Of a stretch of 64,000 nt of DNA, positions 24,876 to 36,075 are shown in pieces. Location: the NCBI GenBank assembly GCA_003254925.1, contig QANZ01033839.1:1-64000 (forward strand), in the 5' to 3' direction. This DNA is from Chamaecrista fasciculata. Lineage: Eukaryota > Streptophyta > Magnoliopsida > Fabales > Fabaceae. Made by a program: the position numbers and the translations under genes. Positions within the stretch are counted from its first letter, which is position 1, and each line of letters opens with the position of its first letter. The notes beneath the pieces are model-generated. The model did not search any database. It was given only the letters and a program-made list of their open reading frames with translations, and was not told where the DNA came from.

Positions 24876-24899
24876 TATATTTTTGGAGGAAAGACGGTA

Positions 24900-25095
24900 A
24901 ACATTGAGCTAAGCAGCTACATCACGTGGGTGCATAGTTCCCACACTATCATGAAACAAAGCTAACAAACAGCAACTAGGAGTATCCCTATAATCATGAA
25001 AACCTTCAGATAACTGATGAGCTAAGTTTGCCATACGATCTGCAACTTGGTTCGCCTCACGAAAAACATGATGTATAACAAATTCCTTTTATGGA
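24900..25095 (-). pseudogene. C-terminal end of the LINE RNase H domain
   Basis: On - this reads FREANQVADRMANLAHQLSEG, then RDTPSCCLLALFHDSVG, and stops with TAG near 24940. The pattern H-x-REANxxAD-x-xA is the last block of plant LINE RNase H domains. It is separated from the domain start (VKWNVDGSVRNGG near 25310-25345) by about 210 bp of AT-rich DNA that replaces the centre of the domain. Confidence 0.75.
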
Positions 25096-25305
25096 GGAAA
25101 TAAACATAATTAAATAAAAGATAAATAAAATAAAGTAACTACTTATCCTTAAAATCATGTACCCACTAGTTAACTCATATATATATATATATGACTAATT
25201 CAAAAACAAACTAAATCTCTAAAATTCAAATCTGATGCAACAGATTCATGCTTCCAATAACAATATTATTTTATTATTATTATTAATTCCCAACACCCTC
25301 CATTC
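25096..25305. other. AT-rich insertion or replacement inside the LINE RNase H region
   Basis: A run of TTATTATTATTATT and a (TA)n tract at 25177-25192 replace the middle of the RNase H domain. No inverted ends or duplicated flank could be seen, so insertion and deletion with filler are both possible. Confidence 0.45.
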
Positions 25306-25309
25306 CTTA

Positions 25310-28300
25310 CCGAACCATCAACATTCCACTTAACCTCATTATCATTCGGAGGAGACCATTTGATTGAGGCACCGTTGGGTTTCTGTTTGAGCTTGCTGTC
25401 ATTGCTCTAGAATTTGTCATGATCCTTCCAAAGCCATCTGCATTTTCAAACAAGAGCTTCAAGAGACAGGTTATTACTATGAAAAACATGATTACACCTG
25501 TTAATCCATAGCACCCAACTTGTGTATCCAAAAATGGTAGGCCAAGACACATTTATATCAGGGAAGTCGACGGTGGCAATTTCTTTGCATAGATTATACT
25601 TCATCCATTCTTCAAGACTCATACTAAAAAACGTCTCCCAATAGTCCCTCCTAACAACTGTTTTCCATAGCTTCTTAGCATGAGGGCAGTCAAGTAGACA
25701 GTGTAGAGTAGTTTCCTTGTTGGGACACTGGAAGGGACATAGATTCGAGGGAATGACATTCCTATGATTAAGCATAGCACAAGTTGGAATGCGATCACTA
25801 GCTGCCAACCACAAAAAGAATTGGATTTTCGCAGGACCTCTCCATCGCCATATACTTTTCCAAGGCATGAACTGAATCTGTCTTACTCCACTATCAGTAA
25901 TGGACTTGTATGCAGACTTAACGATAAAGCAGCCATCAGCGGTATGTGTTGGAGATTGTGCCCTAGGGCCAATCATTTTATAAATATGTTTTGAACATAT
26001 TAATTAATTTATGGAGATAAATTAATGGTTATCATATTATTAGCGTGTTTACTATGATAACAATCCTTGATTAATTATATGATAAATAATCTAAAACTGT
26101 CCCTGGTCGATCATTCACGTGGGAGCGTAAATGAACCAAGACCAGCATGACCTCGGTGTATAGAGATACATGCACTAGATGCTTCTCGAGAGTCATGATG
26201 CAATTATGTAAGGGTTACAAATTGCTGGACCGACCCGGAGAGTCCTGCATGGGTTTAGTCATAAGCGAGCCTCTCCTGTACACCTGTCACGATAGCCTTA
26301 GACCTGAGGTCTTGACTATTCCGGCATTGTAGTTGTCAGACTTTGGCCTAGTCTAACGTTGCCCGTAACAGGGTAGCCATAAGGGCTAGGTACGGGTTTG
26401 GTTGATTGCCGTGCTGAGGAATGTGGTTGACCAAGATGGGATTTTGTCCCTCATTAAGATGAGAGATATTTAACTGGGCCCCTCGATGAGTCTGTCCAAG
26501 GAATGTGTGGCCACACAAGGAAATGGGACTAACTCAGGAAATCGAGAAAGTTGTGGTTTGGATTTTGGATGACATTCCCGTGCCTGATCCATGACCAAAA
26601 TATCGTGAGACAATAGGAATTATGACAAGGTGGTATTTAGGTTAAATCGTTAAGTCGTTAAAGCGATAACTCCCGTGTTTTGGGTAGTTGTGATGGCTTG
26701 CTAGAGTCCGCTCACAACTTGTGAATCATAAGATGATTTGCTGCCAACTTCACGTGAGGCCTGCTGGGTCACACATGAGCAGGATCAAGATGCTAATTTT
26801 TGGGACACGAATTAGGGTTAATTCGTGAGTCACTTAGGTGACACAATTTAGGACATAGTTAAATGTCTTAGGACATTAAAACTTGTCTTAAATAAATATC
26901 TATGATTGAGGTTTTAAATTTGTTGGACAAATTTAAATTTAAATTAATTGTTAAATAGTTTTACAATTAAAATATTAGTGAATAAATAAATTAAATAAGT
27001 TTCCTAAAAATTAGGGAATTATTGATTTATTAAATTCACTAAAATTGGGAAATAAAAGGATGAGGGTGGCGCCTCATTATCTTTGTTTTATTAATAGAAA
27101 TTGTTTTTATTAATTAAATAAAGATAAGATAAATATCTTTTGGAAAAGATATAGGATTTGAATTAAAAGATATTAAGGTAATTCTTTTATTCAAAATTGT
27201 TAGGAATTAGTTATAACTACCTAAGGAGTTTGGGTTGTTATAAAATTCCTCCAAAAACTCCATGAGAATTTCGCCTACCCCCTTTCTTGGGATGGAAGAT
27301 TTGATCTTGCATTTTAGAGTTTGGGTCTAGGCTAAAGTCGATTTTTATATTTAATTATTAAAGTAATATTTAAATTATAAAATCAAAATCTCATGACTCA
27401 TTCCAACCAATAGGATTTGAGCAAATCAAGATTTGATCCAAGATTTGATCTTGGATAGGTCAAATTCGAAAATTGGGCTTTATTTTTGAATTATAATATT
27501 AAGTTTAATATTATAAATCAAAAGATATTTTGAGATATCTAAAAGATATCCCATATCTTAGAGATATCCTAATTGGATTAGGATTCCCTAAAACTAGGAA
27601 TGAGAACACTATAAATAGAGGCACTAGGCGCCTATCTCAGAGATAACTCACAACACAGATCAATTCTTGGTCAGACCAAGAATTTCGCCTAGAGCATCTA
27701 TAGAGAGTGAAAAATCGCCTAGTCCTAATATTATGAGAGTGAGTCGATTTTCTTGAAGAAAGAGAATTGGACCTGCACCTGATAATATTAGTACTTCCCA
27801 ATCAATCTTGATAATCAAGAACAGTTCTTGATTATTCAAGAATCATAGATAGAGTTCCCGTATTCACTTGGGAAGAAGTGAAGGAGGCTAGCACCTAGGC
27901 ATCTGCCAAACTGCTCGTGTGGATTACTGGTAGAGGAAGGACACTCTGTGGACTTCTCAAATTCGCGAATACGATAAGTCACCGATCAAAACTAGGTAAA
28001 CATCTTTTCTAATCTGGTATAAACATAGTTAGTGGATCCTGGAAGGAATCACAGAGTTAGCTTTTAGTTTTAATTGCATTTTAGTCCCGAAAATTTTATT
28101 TTCTTCCGCTGCGCTCCCTCTGTGATTTCCCAACAGTATGGGCCCATGCAAGTTCATCAGGACCACCATTATCAATAGGTGAAGGGCTACTGATAATTAG
28201 ACGAACAATATTCTCAGGTAGAAAGCAAGCGAATTTACTAGTATCCCACATACCTGAAGCGGTTGTAAATTCATTTACCTTCTGGAGCCTTTCATCCTCA

Positions 28301-31161
28301 GAGAAAGAGTAGTTCGCATAACTTTCCAGGCTATCTAAATTTCTCAACCAGCAGTCCTTCCAGAAACAAACACTGTTGTCGTTGTTGATTCTCCAAACAA
28401 GCCCCTCCTTGACATCATTCCAAGAATCACAAATACCACGCCAGAGATTAGAGCACCCATTTTTTCTGCTTATCAAAGGGATGGTGTCCGAACCACAGTT
28501 ATATTTACTGCGCAGAACCTTCACCCAAAGTGCATCCTTGTTCTTCATGAGACCCCAAGTATTCTTCATCAAAAAAGCTTGATTATTCTCTCTAAGATGG
28601 CGAATACCCAAACCTCCTAAATTCTTAGGCTTGCAGACATTCTTCCAACTTAGAAAATGAATCTTTTTTCTCTCTTCGTTGTCTTTCCAAAGAAAGCCTC
28701 GTGCTGTTTTTGAAATATCATCGCAGATTTGACGGGGAAGGTGGGTTGTCTGCATAACGTAGCTTGGCATGTCAGTAATGACAGACTGGATAAGAACATT
28801 CCTACCAACCATATGTAAAGTACACGCCTTCCAGTTACTAAGCCGCTGCTTGACTTTCTCCAAAATGTAGGCGTAGTTTCTTGTTGTTTTCCTATCAAGA
28901 GTGAGCGGAATTCCCAAATACTTGCCCAAGTCACTAGTAGGAAGAAAACCCAGCGCATGATTAAGCTCATCACGGTGGGTATGATTGACATTCTTGGAGA
29001 AGAAAATCTTGGATTTATGAGCATTCACCTTCTGACCAGAAGCTGCACAGAACTTATCAAGACACTCTTTAATGACTTGACATTGAGACAGGGAAGCTTC
29101 CGTAAACAACATGAGATCATCAACAAAGAACAAATGAGAGATAGTTGAACCATTCCTCACCAATTTAATCGGCTTCCAATCCCCATTCCCAATAGCATCT
29201 TCAATACAATGAGCCAATCTTTCAATACACAACACGAAAAGATAGGGAGAGAGAGGATCACCTTGACGAACTCCTCTAGAGGTAGTAAATGATTCTGTAT
29301 GCTCTCCGTTCCAAAGCACCTTCATATCACAGGAATTGACACAATTCATAATTATATTCACAAAGCTTGGACTTAGCCCGATATCAATAAGAGTCTGATT
29401 GAGGAAGTCCCAATTTAGTCTATCATAGGCTTTTCAAGGTCTATTTTGAGAGCCATAAAGCTCTTTTTCCCCCTCATCTTGTTCATGGAGTGAATAACTT
29501 CCTGTGCAATAACTATATTATCCCGACTATGTCTTCCTGGAATAAAACTGCATTGGTTTGGTGAGATTAACGAATCAAGGTGACATTTCAGGCGGTTAGC
29601 TATCACCTTCGTTATGATTTTGTAGACAACATTGCAAAGAGAGATGGGTCTCATATCACGAAGAGATTCTGGGTTATCAACTTTGGGAATGAGAACTAGC
29701 AATGTTTGATTAACATCCCTAATCACACTAGGTCTTCAAAAGATGACTTCACAAACTGACATACTTTATCTCCAATCAACTCCCATTGGCTTTGGAAAAA
29801 GAGAGCATGTAGACCATCCACCCCCGGAGCTTTATAAGAACCCATACTAAACACTGCTGACTTGATCTCTTCCTCAGAAATGCACCTTTCAATGCTAGAA
29901 ATCGCTTCCACATCCAACTTTTTGAAATTAATACCCACATCCGTCATCGGAATAGTGCCATCTTCCTGTTTGAACAAATCTGTGTAAAAGGTGACAGCCA
30001 TATTACAGAGGGTATCTTGGTCTTCAATCCAAACCCCATCTTCATCTTTTAGAGAAATGGTTCGATTCTTCTTTCTACGTATGATAGTAGAAGTGTGGAA
30101 GAATTTAGTATTTCGGTCCCCCCAATTCAACCAATGACATCTAGATTTTTAAAACCATAACAGCTCCTCCTGTTTCCAGATGTCATTAAATTCACACCAT
30201 AAATCATCCTGAAGAGATAAGAGATGATCATTTGTCCCTCGTTGGAAAGCTCGATCAATCCCATTTAGACGATCAATAATGCGTCTCTTACATTTAAAAA
30301 CATTGGCAAATATTTCAGAATTCCAATTTGAGGCCATGTCTTTAAATTTCAAGCTCCCCGTGCACAAGTTATCATCACTAGACCAAGAATCACAAACAAC
30401 CTGTGAGAAAGATTCATTTGTTAACCAAGCTGCTTGAAAACGAAAGGGCCTTCTCCCCTAATCCCAGTGCTTCCATGCTCGAGGTTGACAACAATAACAC
30501 GATGATCCAAATTAAAATTGAGTCCATGAGTAACATATGCTTCCGGGAAAGTAGTCTGCCACTGGAGATTGGCAACGACTCTGTCAATTCTTTCTTTGAC
30601 TCCCCCTCTCTCCCAAGTAAAAGAAGCACCTTTGAATCCTAAATCCATAAGATCACAATGGGAAAGACACTCACCGAACTGCCTCATAGATGACCAGTTG
30701 TGATTGCTGCTACCATATTTCTCACTAATTTCTAAGTAAGCGTTAAAATCTCCCAGAACAACCCATGCTTCATTTGATTGAGCAAAGATATCCTTTAACT
30801 GATCCCACAGGGCTTGTCTACGGGACACTTGAGGGCTCCCATACACAAAGGTAGCAAAGAATTGAATATGATTTTTCCTATCATAAACTTTAGTATGCAC
30901 CAAGAAATTACTATGAGTAATTATTGAGACGTTCCAGCTATCCTTGTCCCAAAGAATCCATATACCACCCGCAAAACCTTCCGCATCAACAACAAAATGC
31001 CCAGAGAAACCCGTCTTGTTGATAACACGCTGTGCTTTAATCCCACTAATACGTGGTTCCAGTATTGACATAAGAGAAATCCTGTACAACTGAATAACTT
31101 CTTTCAGTCTGCGAATAAAAGTGGAGGAACCTGACCCCCTACAGTTCCATGAAGCAACATT
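25310..31161 (-). pseudogene. LINE ORF2: AP endonuclease, reverse transcriptase, zf-RVT, partial RNase H
   Basis: The ORF starts near 31161 (MNVASWNCRGSGS). Endonuclease motifs are SWNCRG, the Glu of ILEPRISG, VVLGDFNAYLE, LGFKGASFTWERGG with RIDRVVAN, and LDHRVIV. The linker is at about 30370-29730 (NTKFFHT, YKAPGVDGLHALFF). RT blocks are LLVLIPKV, RDMRPISLCNVVYKI, FIPGRHSRDNI, IDLEK, GVRQGDPLSPYLFVL and the catalytic FVDDLMLF (usually FADD in plant L1s). It continues with KYLGIPL, LSNWKACTLHMVGR and GGLGIRHL. The zf-RVT part is at 25920-25680 (WKSIWRWRGPAKIQFFLW, CPNKETTLHCLLDCPHA). Frame interruptions are seen near 30430, 30150, 29725 and 29405, and the solo LTR splits the frame after DELAWAH. 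It would have supplied target-primed reverse transcription; it is now dead. Confidence 0.88.
25947..28135 (+). mobile_element. solo LTR of a Ty1/copia element, Angela-type
   Basis: The LTR runs from TGTTGGAGATTGTGCCCTAG to CTTCCGCTGCGCTCC...TTTCCCAACA, ending in TG...CA with short inverted ends TGTTGG/CCAACA. An identical 5-bp duplication GTATG flanks it (25942-25946 and 28136-28140). A TATA-like box ACTATAAATAGAGG lies near 27608 on +, leaving about 500 bp of R/U5. No gag-pol is present, so this is one LTR left by recombination. Its length of 2.19 kb, the start GTGCCCTAGGGCCAAT and the end CTTCCGCTGCGC recall the LTRs of the BARE/Angela lineage. It sits inside the LINE in the opposite orientation, so it is younger than the LINE. 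Confidence 0.85.
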
Positions 31162-31208
31162 CATTAAAACACACAATTGAAAAATTGTGAAGGCTCCCAT
31201 ATGGAAGG

Positions 31209-31945
31209 CTATGATACATTCGAGTGGGCTCGAATTGCACAAGAAACATCTCTTGCAGTGCTATCATTCTGCTTCATCTGAAGACCCATATAATTCACAA
31301 GCTCACAAGTCTCTCCATCTGGCGGTTTGCCAACCTTTTGGACCGATGTAGATGGAAATGGGTCAGGAGAGTCTACCCCATTGTGGCCCAACGAAGGAGA
31401 GAAGTTGGATGGGGGTTGTGCTTGAGAAGGGTGATTATTAATGTGCAATGACTCACTAACCACCGTGTCGCCTTCTGCATCCATTCGGATCACCTGTGTA
31501 CATGTCTCCTTTCTATGACCGAACTTTCCACATGCAAAACAGATTAAATGGAGGCTCTCGTATTCCACGCTGAGTAGGTTCTCCCTAACCTACACCTTCG
31601 ATTGAAGCTTCTTCCTACAGTCAATTTCCACACAGATTCTCATGAAACGTCCTCGCGTCACCGCATCTTCATCCCCCTCATCATAGTTCATGTGGTTTGA
31701 ATCAATCTTTAGAGTTTTACCTAGATGGTTTCCTAATCTCCATAGGAATTTTTTCTCATAATATTCAGCCGCCAAATTAGGAATTCTAACCCATACCACC
31801 AATTTCCCAATAGAATCCACAAATGGATTGAAATCTGGGTGCCACCGTCGCACAAAAAGATAATGTTCGACGATTATCCAGGGACCATCATGAAGAACAT
31901 GCTCGTAGTCATTCTTTTCCACAAAACGAACCAAGTAGTGGTTAT
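31209..31945 (-). pseudogene. LINE ORF1, DUF4283-like plus CCHC zinc knuckle
   Basis: The first part (31945-31593) reads VRFVEKNDYEHVLHDGPWII, then LVVWVRIPNLAAEYYEKKFL and GRFMRICVEIDC, the DUF4283-type nucleic-acid-binding part seen in plant LINE ORF1 proteins. After an in-frame TAG at 31590-31592 the same frame continues with ICFACGKFGHRKETC, a CCHC knuckle (31540-31495). The N-terminal beginning of the domain is missing because of the 5' truncation. Confidence 0.8.
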
Positions 31946-31984
31946 TATCATATTTTTAATATGAATAAAACATATAATAATTAT

Positions 31985-32955
31985 TTGTAGGCCAAAATGC
32001 AAATTTGGTCCTGTAAGTTTGCTCCAGGTCCCAAATCAGTCCTATATCTTTTTTTGTCTCAGTTTTGATCCCATATGTTTTGAAAACCTCTCACCATTAG
32101 TCATCCGTCTATTTTAAATTACAGTTTAGTCCTAAAAACTTCAAGTCCTTTTCACTTTAGTCCCCGACTATCAAAATGAAAGTGAAAGAGCATCCTTGAA
32201 GATTCTCAAACCTTATATCTTAGTCCCTAATCCATGAATTCTTCATGAAATGGAATAAGAATGCAAAAACAACACAAATTAAAGCAAATGATAGAGGGAC
32301 CAAAACTGAAAATGCTGAAAATTTAAAACCCACCGGAAAATGCCCTTAACTTGCCAGAAAACGTACGAAAATCACAGAAACTCAAGAACTCATCCAAAAA
32401 CTCCAATCCTCACTGAAATCTCACTCCTTAAAAGTTTGGATTTTCAAAAAATCTTTCTTAAAGCATTTTAGGGCAATTATTTGAGTGAGATTTTAGTGAA
32501 GACTGGGGTTTTTGGATGAGTTCTTGAGTTTCTCTGCGAATTTTGGCGAGTTTGGGGCATTTTCTGGTGGGTTTTAAATTTTCTACGTTTTCAGTTTTGG
32601 TCTCTCTGTCATTCTCTTTAATTTGTGTTGTTTTTACATTTCTATTCCATTTCATAAAGAATTCATGGATTAGAGACCAAGATGTAAGGTTTGAGAATCT
32701 TCAGGGATGCTCTTTCACTTTCATTTTGATAGTCAGGGACTAAAGTGAAAAGGACTTGAAGTTTTCAGGACTAAACTGTAATTTAAAATAGACGGATGAC
32801 TAACGATGAGATGTTTTAAAACATATGGGACTAAAACTGAGACAAGAAAAGATATAAGACTGATTTTGGACATAAAGCAAAAATATAAGACCAAATTCAA
32901 GACTAATTTGGAACCCGAAACAAAATTACATAACCAAATTCAAATTTTGGAGTTA
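31985..32955. mobile_element. foldback element, nearly 1 kb palindrome
   Basis: The left arm (about 31990-32425) and right arm (about 32480-32955) are reverse complements with moderate divergence. Matching pairs are GACGGATGAC with GTCATCCGTC, GGACTTGAAGTTTTCAGGAC with GTCCTAAAAACTTCAAGTCC, and GATTAGAGACCAAGATGTAAGG with CCTTATATCTTAGTCCCTAATC. A loop of about 50 bp lies at 32425-32485. It carries no coding sequence. A target duplication could not be settled because the left border adjoins the LINE end. A transcript would form a long hairpin. Confidence 0.8.
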
Positions 32956-33287
32956 TTTATATTTTGAGTTCCTAACTGCGGGCTCAATCCATCAAAGGTA
33001 GACCGGTTCATATTCTTACACAAAGATTAATTAATTAATAAAAACAATGAAAGTATATATAGAGGAATATTTAGCAAAAAAGAATCTGTCTTTCAATTTC
33101 AATTCATGAACCACAAAAGAATATAGAAAGAACGAGAAAATGCATGCCAAGGCATTACTCACCCGCAATCGGGTGGCTACATAATTATACTCTTGTATAG
33201 TAACAAAAACAGACCCAAAATTAATTTTTATCCCGCCTCCTTTTTTCCTCAATATTTCTATGAATAATTAAGCTACTTCAAATAATA

Positions 33288-34235
33288 TTACTGCAAATAA
33301 ATCGCCCACAACAAAGTAACCGCAACAATCAAAGCCGTCTTCACCCCAGAAATCGCCGCCGCACCGGATTTTGAATCACCTTCGTCCCCACTGCCCGGCG
33401 ACGCCACACCGGGAGATCGTCCCTCCGCCTGCCCCGGTGATGCCGCTGGAGAGTTCACTGACCCTGGTGCTGACGCCATCACTGGTGAATTCGCCGGCGC
33501 CGGAGGGTTTCCGATCACCGGCGCCGGAGAGTTTGCCCACACCGGTGATGCTGCTGGTGTTCCGATAATCCATGATGCTGGGACCGGAGATGATGCCGGA
33601 ACCGGTGGCTGCACCGCCGGAGCTGGTGCCGGAGCCGGGGAAGTCACCGGAGACGGGGAGGGGGATGAGGACTGAGGAGAGGCGGCGGCGAGAAGCGCGG
33701 AGGGCAAGATGATGCTGCTGATTTGGACGACGGAGATGTTATAGGGTTCCGATTCAATGGATTTGATGAGCGTGGAGCTGCCGCCGGCGTGTGGGGATTG
33801 ATCGGCGGCGGCTGAGGTGAATGTGACGGCGCCGGTGCTGGCAATCGTGACGTTGATGAAGCCGGTTTGGCCGGCGGCGAGGCCGGAGGCCTGAAAAAGG
33901 GTGGTGAGGACGGCGGATTTATCATGCAAGTTGTGAAATTTTTGGATGTCATAGTAATCAAGGATGACGTGGACACTGAGGACGTTTTTGATGACGTCCA
34001 TGGGCTTGCCGGAGAGGACGGAGATGCCGGAGTTTTCGACGGCGAGGACGGTGACGGCTTGCCGGGAGTTAATTTCCTGAGCAAGTTGTGTTTGAGCAAG
34101 GTAGTTGCTAAAGGTACTAAAAGAAGGGTATTGAGAGAGGATGTGAGAGATGTCAAAGGAAAAAGAAGGAGAAATTAGGAAGAGAGAGAAACAAGAGAGG
34201 AACACAATGGGAAGAAGGAAAGGAGATTTAGACAT
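33288..34235 (-). CDS. FLA: fasciclin-like arabinogalactan protein, single exon
   Basis: Intronless, 315 residues, from ATG at 34233-34235 to a stop at 33288-33290. Residues 1-27 form a signal peptide (hydrophobic PFLLPIVFLSCFSLFLIS). Residues 28-180 form one FAS1 domain: ISHILSQYPSFSTFSNYL at the start, QAVTVLAVENSG (59-70, H1 block) and SVHVILDYYD (87-96, H2 region). Possible N-glycosylation sites are NVT (128) and NIS (166). Residues 186-285 are rich in SP, AP and PAP, the hydroxyproline/arabinogalactan attachment region. The end, SGAAAISG followed by VKTALIVAVTLLWAIYL, is a GPI-anchor signal. The product should be a plasma-membrane-anchored wall glycoprotein. The single FAS1 domain and QYPSFSTFSNYLAQTQLA segment are closest to the FLA3/FLA5/FLA14 type as I recall it, some of which act in pollen; that function is inference. 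A TATA-like TTATAATAAATAA lies about 140 bp upstream of the ATG. GC is much higher than in surrounding DNA. Confidence 0.93.
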   Translation of the reverse strand: MSKSPFLLPIVFLSCFSLFLISPSFSFDISHILSQYPSFSTFSNYLAQTQLAQEINSRQAVTVLAVENSGISVLSGKPMDVIKNVLSVHVILDYYDIQKFHNLHDKSAVLTTLFQASGLAAGQTGFINVTIASTGAVTFTSAAADQSPHAGGSSTLIKSIESEPYNISVVQISSIILPSALLAAASPQSSSPSPSPVTSPAPAPAPAVQPPVPASSPVPASWIIGTPAASPVWANSPAPVIGNPPAPANSPVMASAPGSVNSPAASPGQAEGRSPGVASPGSGDEGDSKSGAAAISGVKTALIVAVTLLWAIYLQ

Positions 34236-34754
34236 GATTATGATTTGTCGGTGTTGATGAATGGGTTAATTAGTGTGGTTAATGATTGATTGAATGGTAA
34301 TTAGTAATGTGAAGTTGAGATTTGAGAGAGTGATTATGTATGTATATGTATGTGTGAAGTGATTAGTGTTATTTATTATAAGTGTGAGTGGTGATTGAAG
34401 AGAGTGATGATGAGAAAGAAAATGGTCTATTTTTTGCAAAAGGGGAAGATGCGCCAAGTTTTAAGGAGGTTTGCTTGGATGGAAAACGTTACATTGACAA
34501 AGGCTACTTCCAAAAACTTTGATTTGACAATCTCTATATACATTGTTAGTTAGTTAGTTACTCTTTCTATATTTAGTTACTTTTCCTTAATTTTTTTGTT
34601 TTATTATTTTTTTCCCATCTCTCACTCAATCATCTCACTCTTGCACTTGGGTATCAAAGGCTTTTATCAAATAAAGTTGGAGATACGAATCAGTTAAATT
34701 AGTGGAAAGAGCTACTTTTTCACAATAAATTTATGTTTGAATAATATTGTCTCT

Positions 34755-35290
34755 AATAAAAAAAGTCAAAATGTGCTTTTTGTCCTATATTTTTATTTAG
34801 ATCTTAATTTGATATTGTATATTTTTCATTGTACTTTTCATCTCATATTTTAATCAGGTGTAGAATTGGTCCTATATTTTTTTTATGCAGATTTGGTCTC
34901 ATATATTTATAAAAAGTTTCAACATTAGTCTCAGAGTGTGTAACATTTTATAAATATATGAGATCAACTTTACAATTTTTTTTTTTGTAATAAAAAGTTT
35001 AAGTGAGTTGGGCCCCGGGGGCACCCAAGGTCAAAGCATGCCTTCAGGCTCTATGAGCGTTTATAGAGGTACTTACAGATCGCCTATCAACAAGACCCTC
35101 ACATCGACAGCGGGGTTTGAACTTACGACCTTATGAGTTATGAGTTGACTCCTTACAAATTAGATCAATTTTTGTTGGCTCAAGTCTGCAATCTAACCAA
35201 AAGAGACTAAATTTATAACTTAACCTAAAGATATGAAATCAAAAGTGTAACAAAAATAGTTATTGGACCAAAATCGCACTTTGACCAATA
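34755..35290. mobile_element. TIR element with an internal GC-richer insertion
   Basis: The left end GTCAAAATGTGCTTTTTGTCC is mirrored at the right by GGACCAAAATCGCACTTTGACC. Inside, TTTATAAATATATGAGA and TCTCATATATTTATAAA also pair. The block 34995-35150 (GGGCCCCGGGGGCACCCAAGG to ACTTACGACCTTATGAG) is foreign in composition and contains GGGGTTTGAACTTACGACC, weakly like a tRNA B-box, so it could be a SINE-type insertion. The related shorter element at 41812-42095 has the same TIR type. Confidence 0.5.
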
Positions 35291-36064
35291 AAAAATATAT
35301 ATGAGATAAAAAACTAAAAAAGTTAGAGATTTCTACTTATAATAAAGAACTACACTACTCTTCTATACATATCTTGATTTCTTTTTAATTTTATATTGTA
35401 AGATATTGAATTTTAGAAGATAGAATTTATATTTGACGTTGTGATACAAGTTACCGGTCTATTACAAATTAAATCGGTGAGTTAAAAAGATGGAAAATGG
35501 TCTTATTAGTCACTTAAAATATGGTGTTTTCCTCTGGGTGCTTTTGTCATGGTTCCTCGTTGATCTGCCATGGACTTCAAAGGTAATTTTGTCAATTGGT
35601 TGTATTTTGGTGTATGGATTGCTACAAAATGTCCAGTTCTATCTTCTGTGTAGTTTGTGCATTTTAACTTTAAAGTTTAAACTACGAAATCAATTTCTTT
35701 TTCATACCAAACTTTAGAGTATAGAGAGGGTTAATTGCTTATTTTTTCTTTTATAATAAGAGATAAAAGTGTGATCAAATTAATTATCAGTCTTAAGAGT
35801 TAAACACATTATAGTATATCATTAAACACATTATAGTATATCATTGTTGGAGAGGGGACGTTGAACACATTATAGTAGTCTAGCAGCTATTCAAAATTAA
35901 AACGATCCACTTAAGTATATCATTTATCTTAAAATATCATACATTCACATGTAGGACAAGCTTAAGCAAGAAAACATTAAAATGTAGAGGTGAGTAATAG
36001 TATTATATTGTTCATTGAGATGCATGCTCTACAAATATATTTGGGATTTTGGATTTAGTCAAAG
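35291..36064. other. AT-rich intergenic DNA
   Basis: No gene recognised. A short tandem duplication of AAACACATTATAGTATATCATT lies at 35802-35845. Confidence 0.45.
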
Positions 36065-36075
36065 TAATGAAAGAG

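Larger units (their letters stand above)
24885..31949 (-). mobile_element. L1-type LINE, 5'-truncated, interrupted by a copia solo LTR
   Basis: Read on -, the element holds ORF1 (DUF4283-like part, CCHC knuckle), then ORF2 with AP endonuclease, reverse transcriptase, zf-RVT and the end of an RNase H domain. ORF1 begins inside its first domain (NNHYLVRFVEKNDYE), so the 5' end is missing. ATATTTTT occurs at 24877-24884 and 31950-31957 and may be the target duplication, although the left copy overlaps the flank of the neighbouring MITE and no long poly-A tail is visible. Removing the solo LTR and a small AT-rich insertion near 25.1-25.3 kb leaves about 4.6 kb. The coding frames are broken in several places, so the copy is inactive. 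Confidence 0.9.

Noticed and set aside
33371-34178. Long open frames on + and in a second - frame over the FLA gene
   Set aside because: They are shadows of a GC-rich, Pro/Ala-rich coding exon. The FLA frame alone has signal peptide, FAS1 domain and GPI signal.
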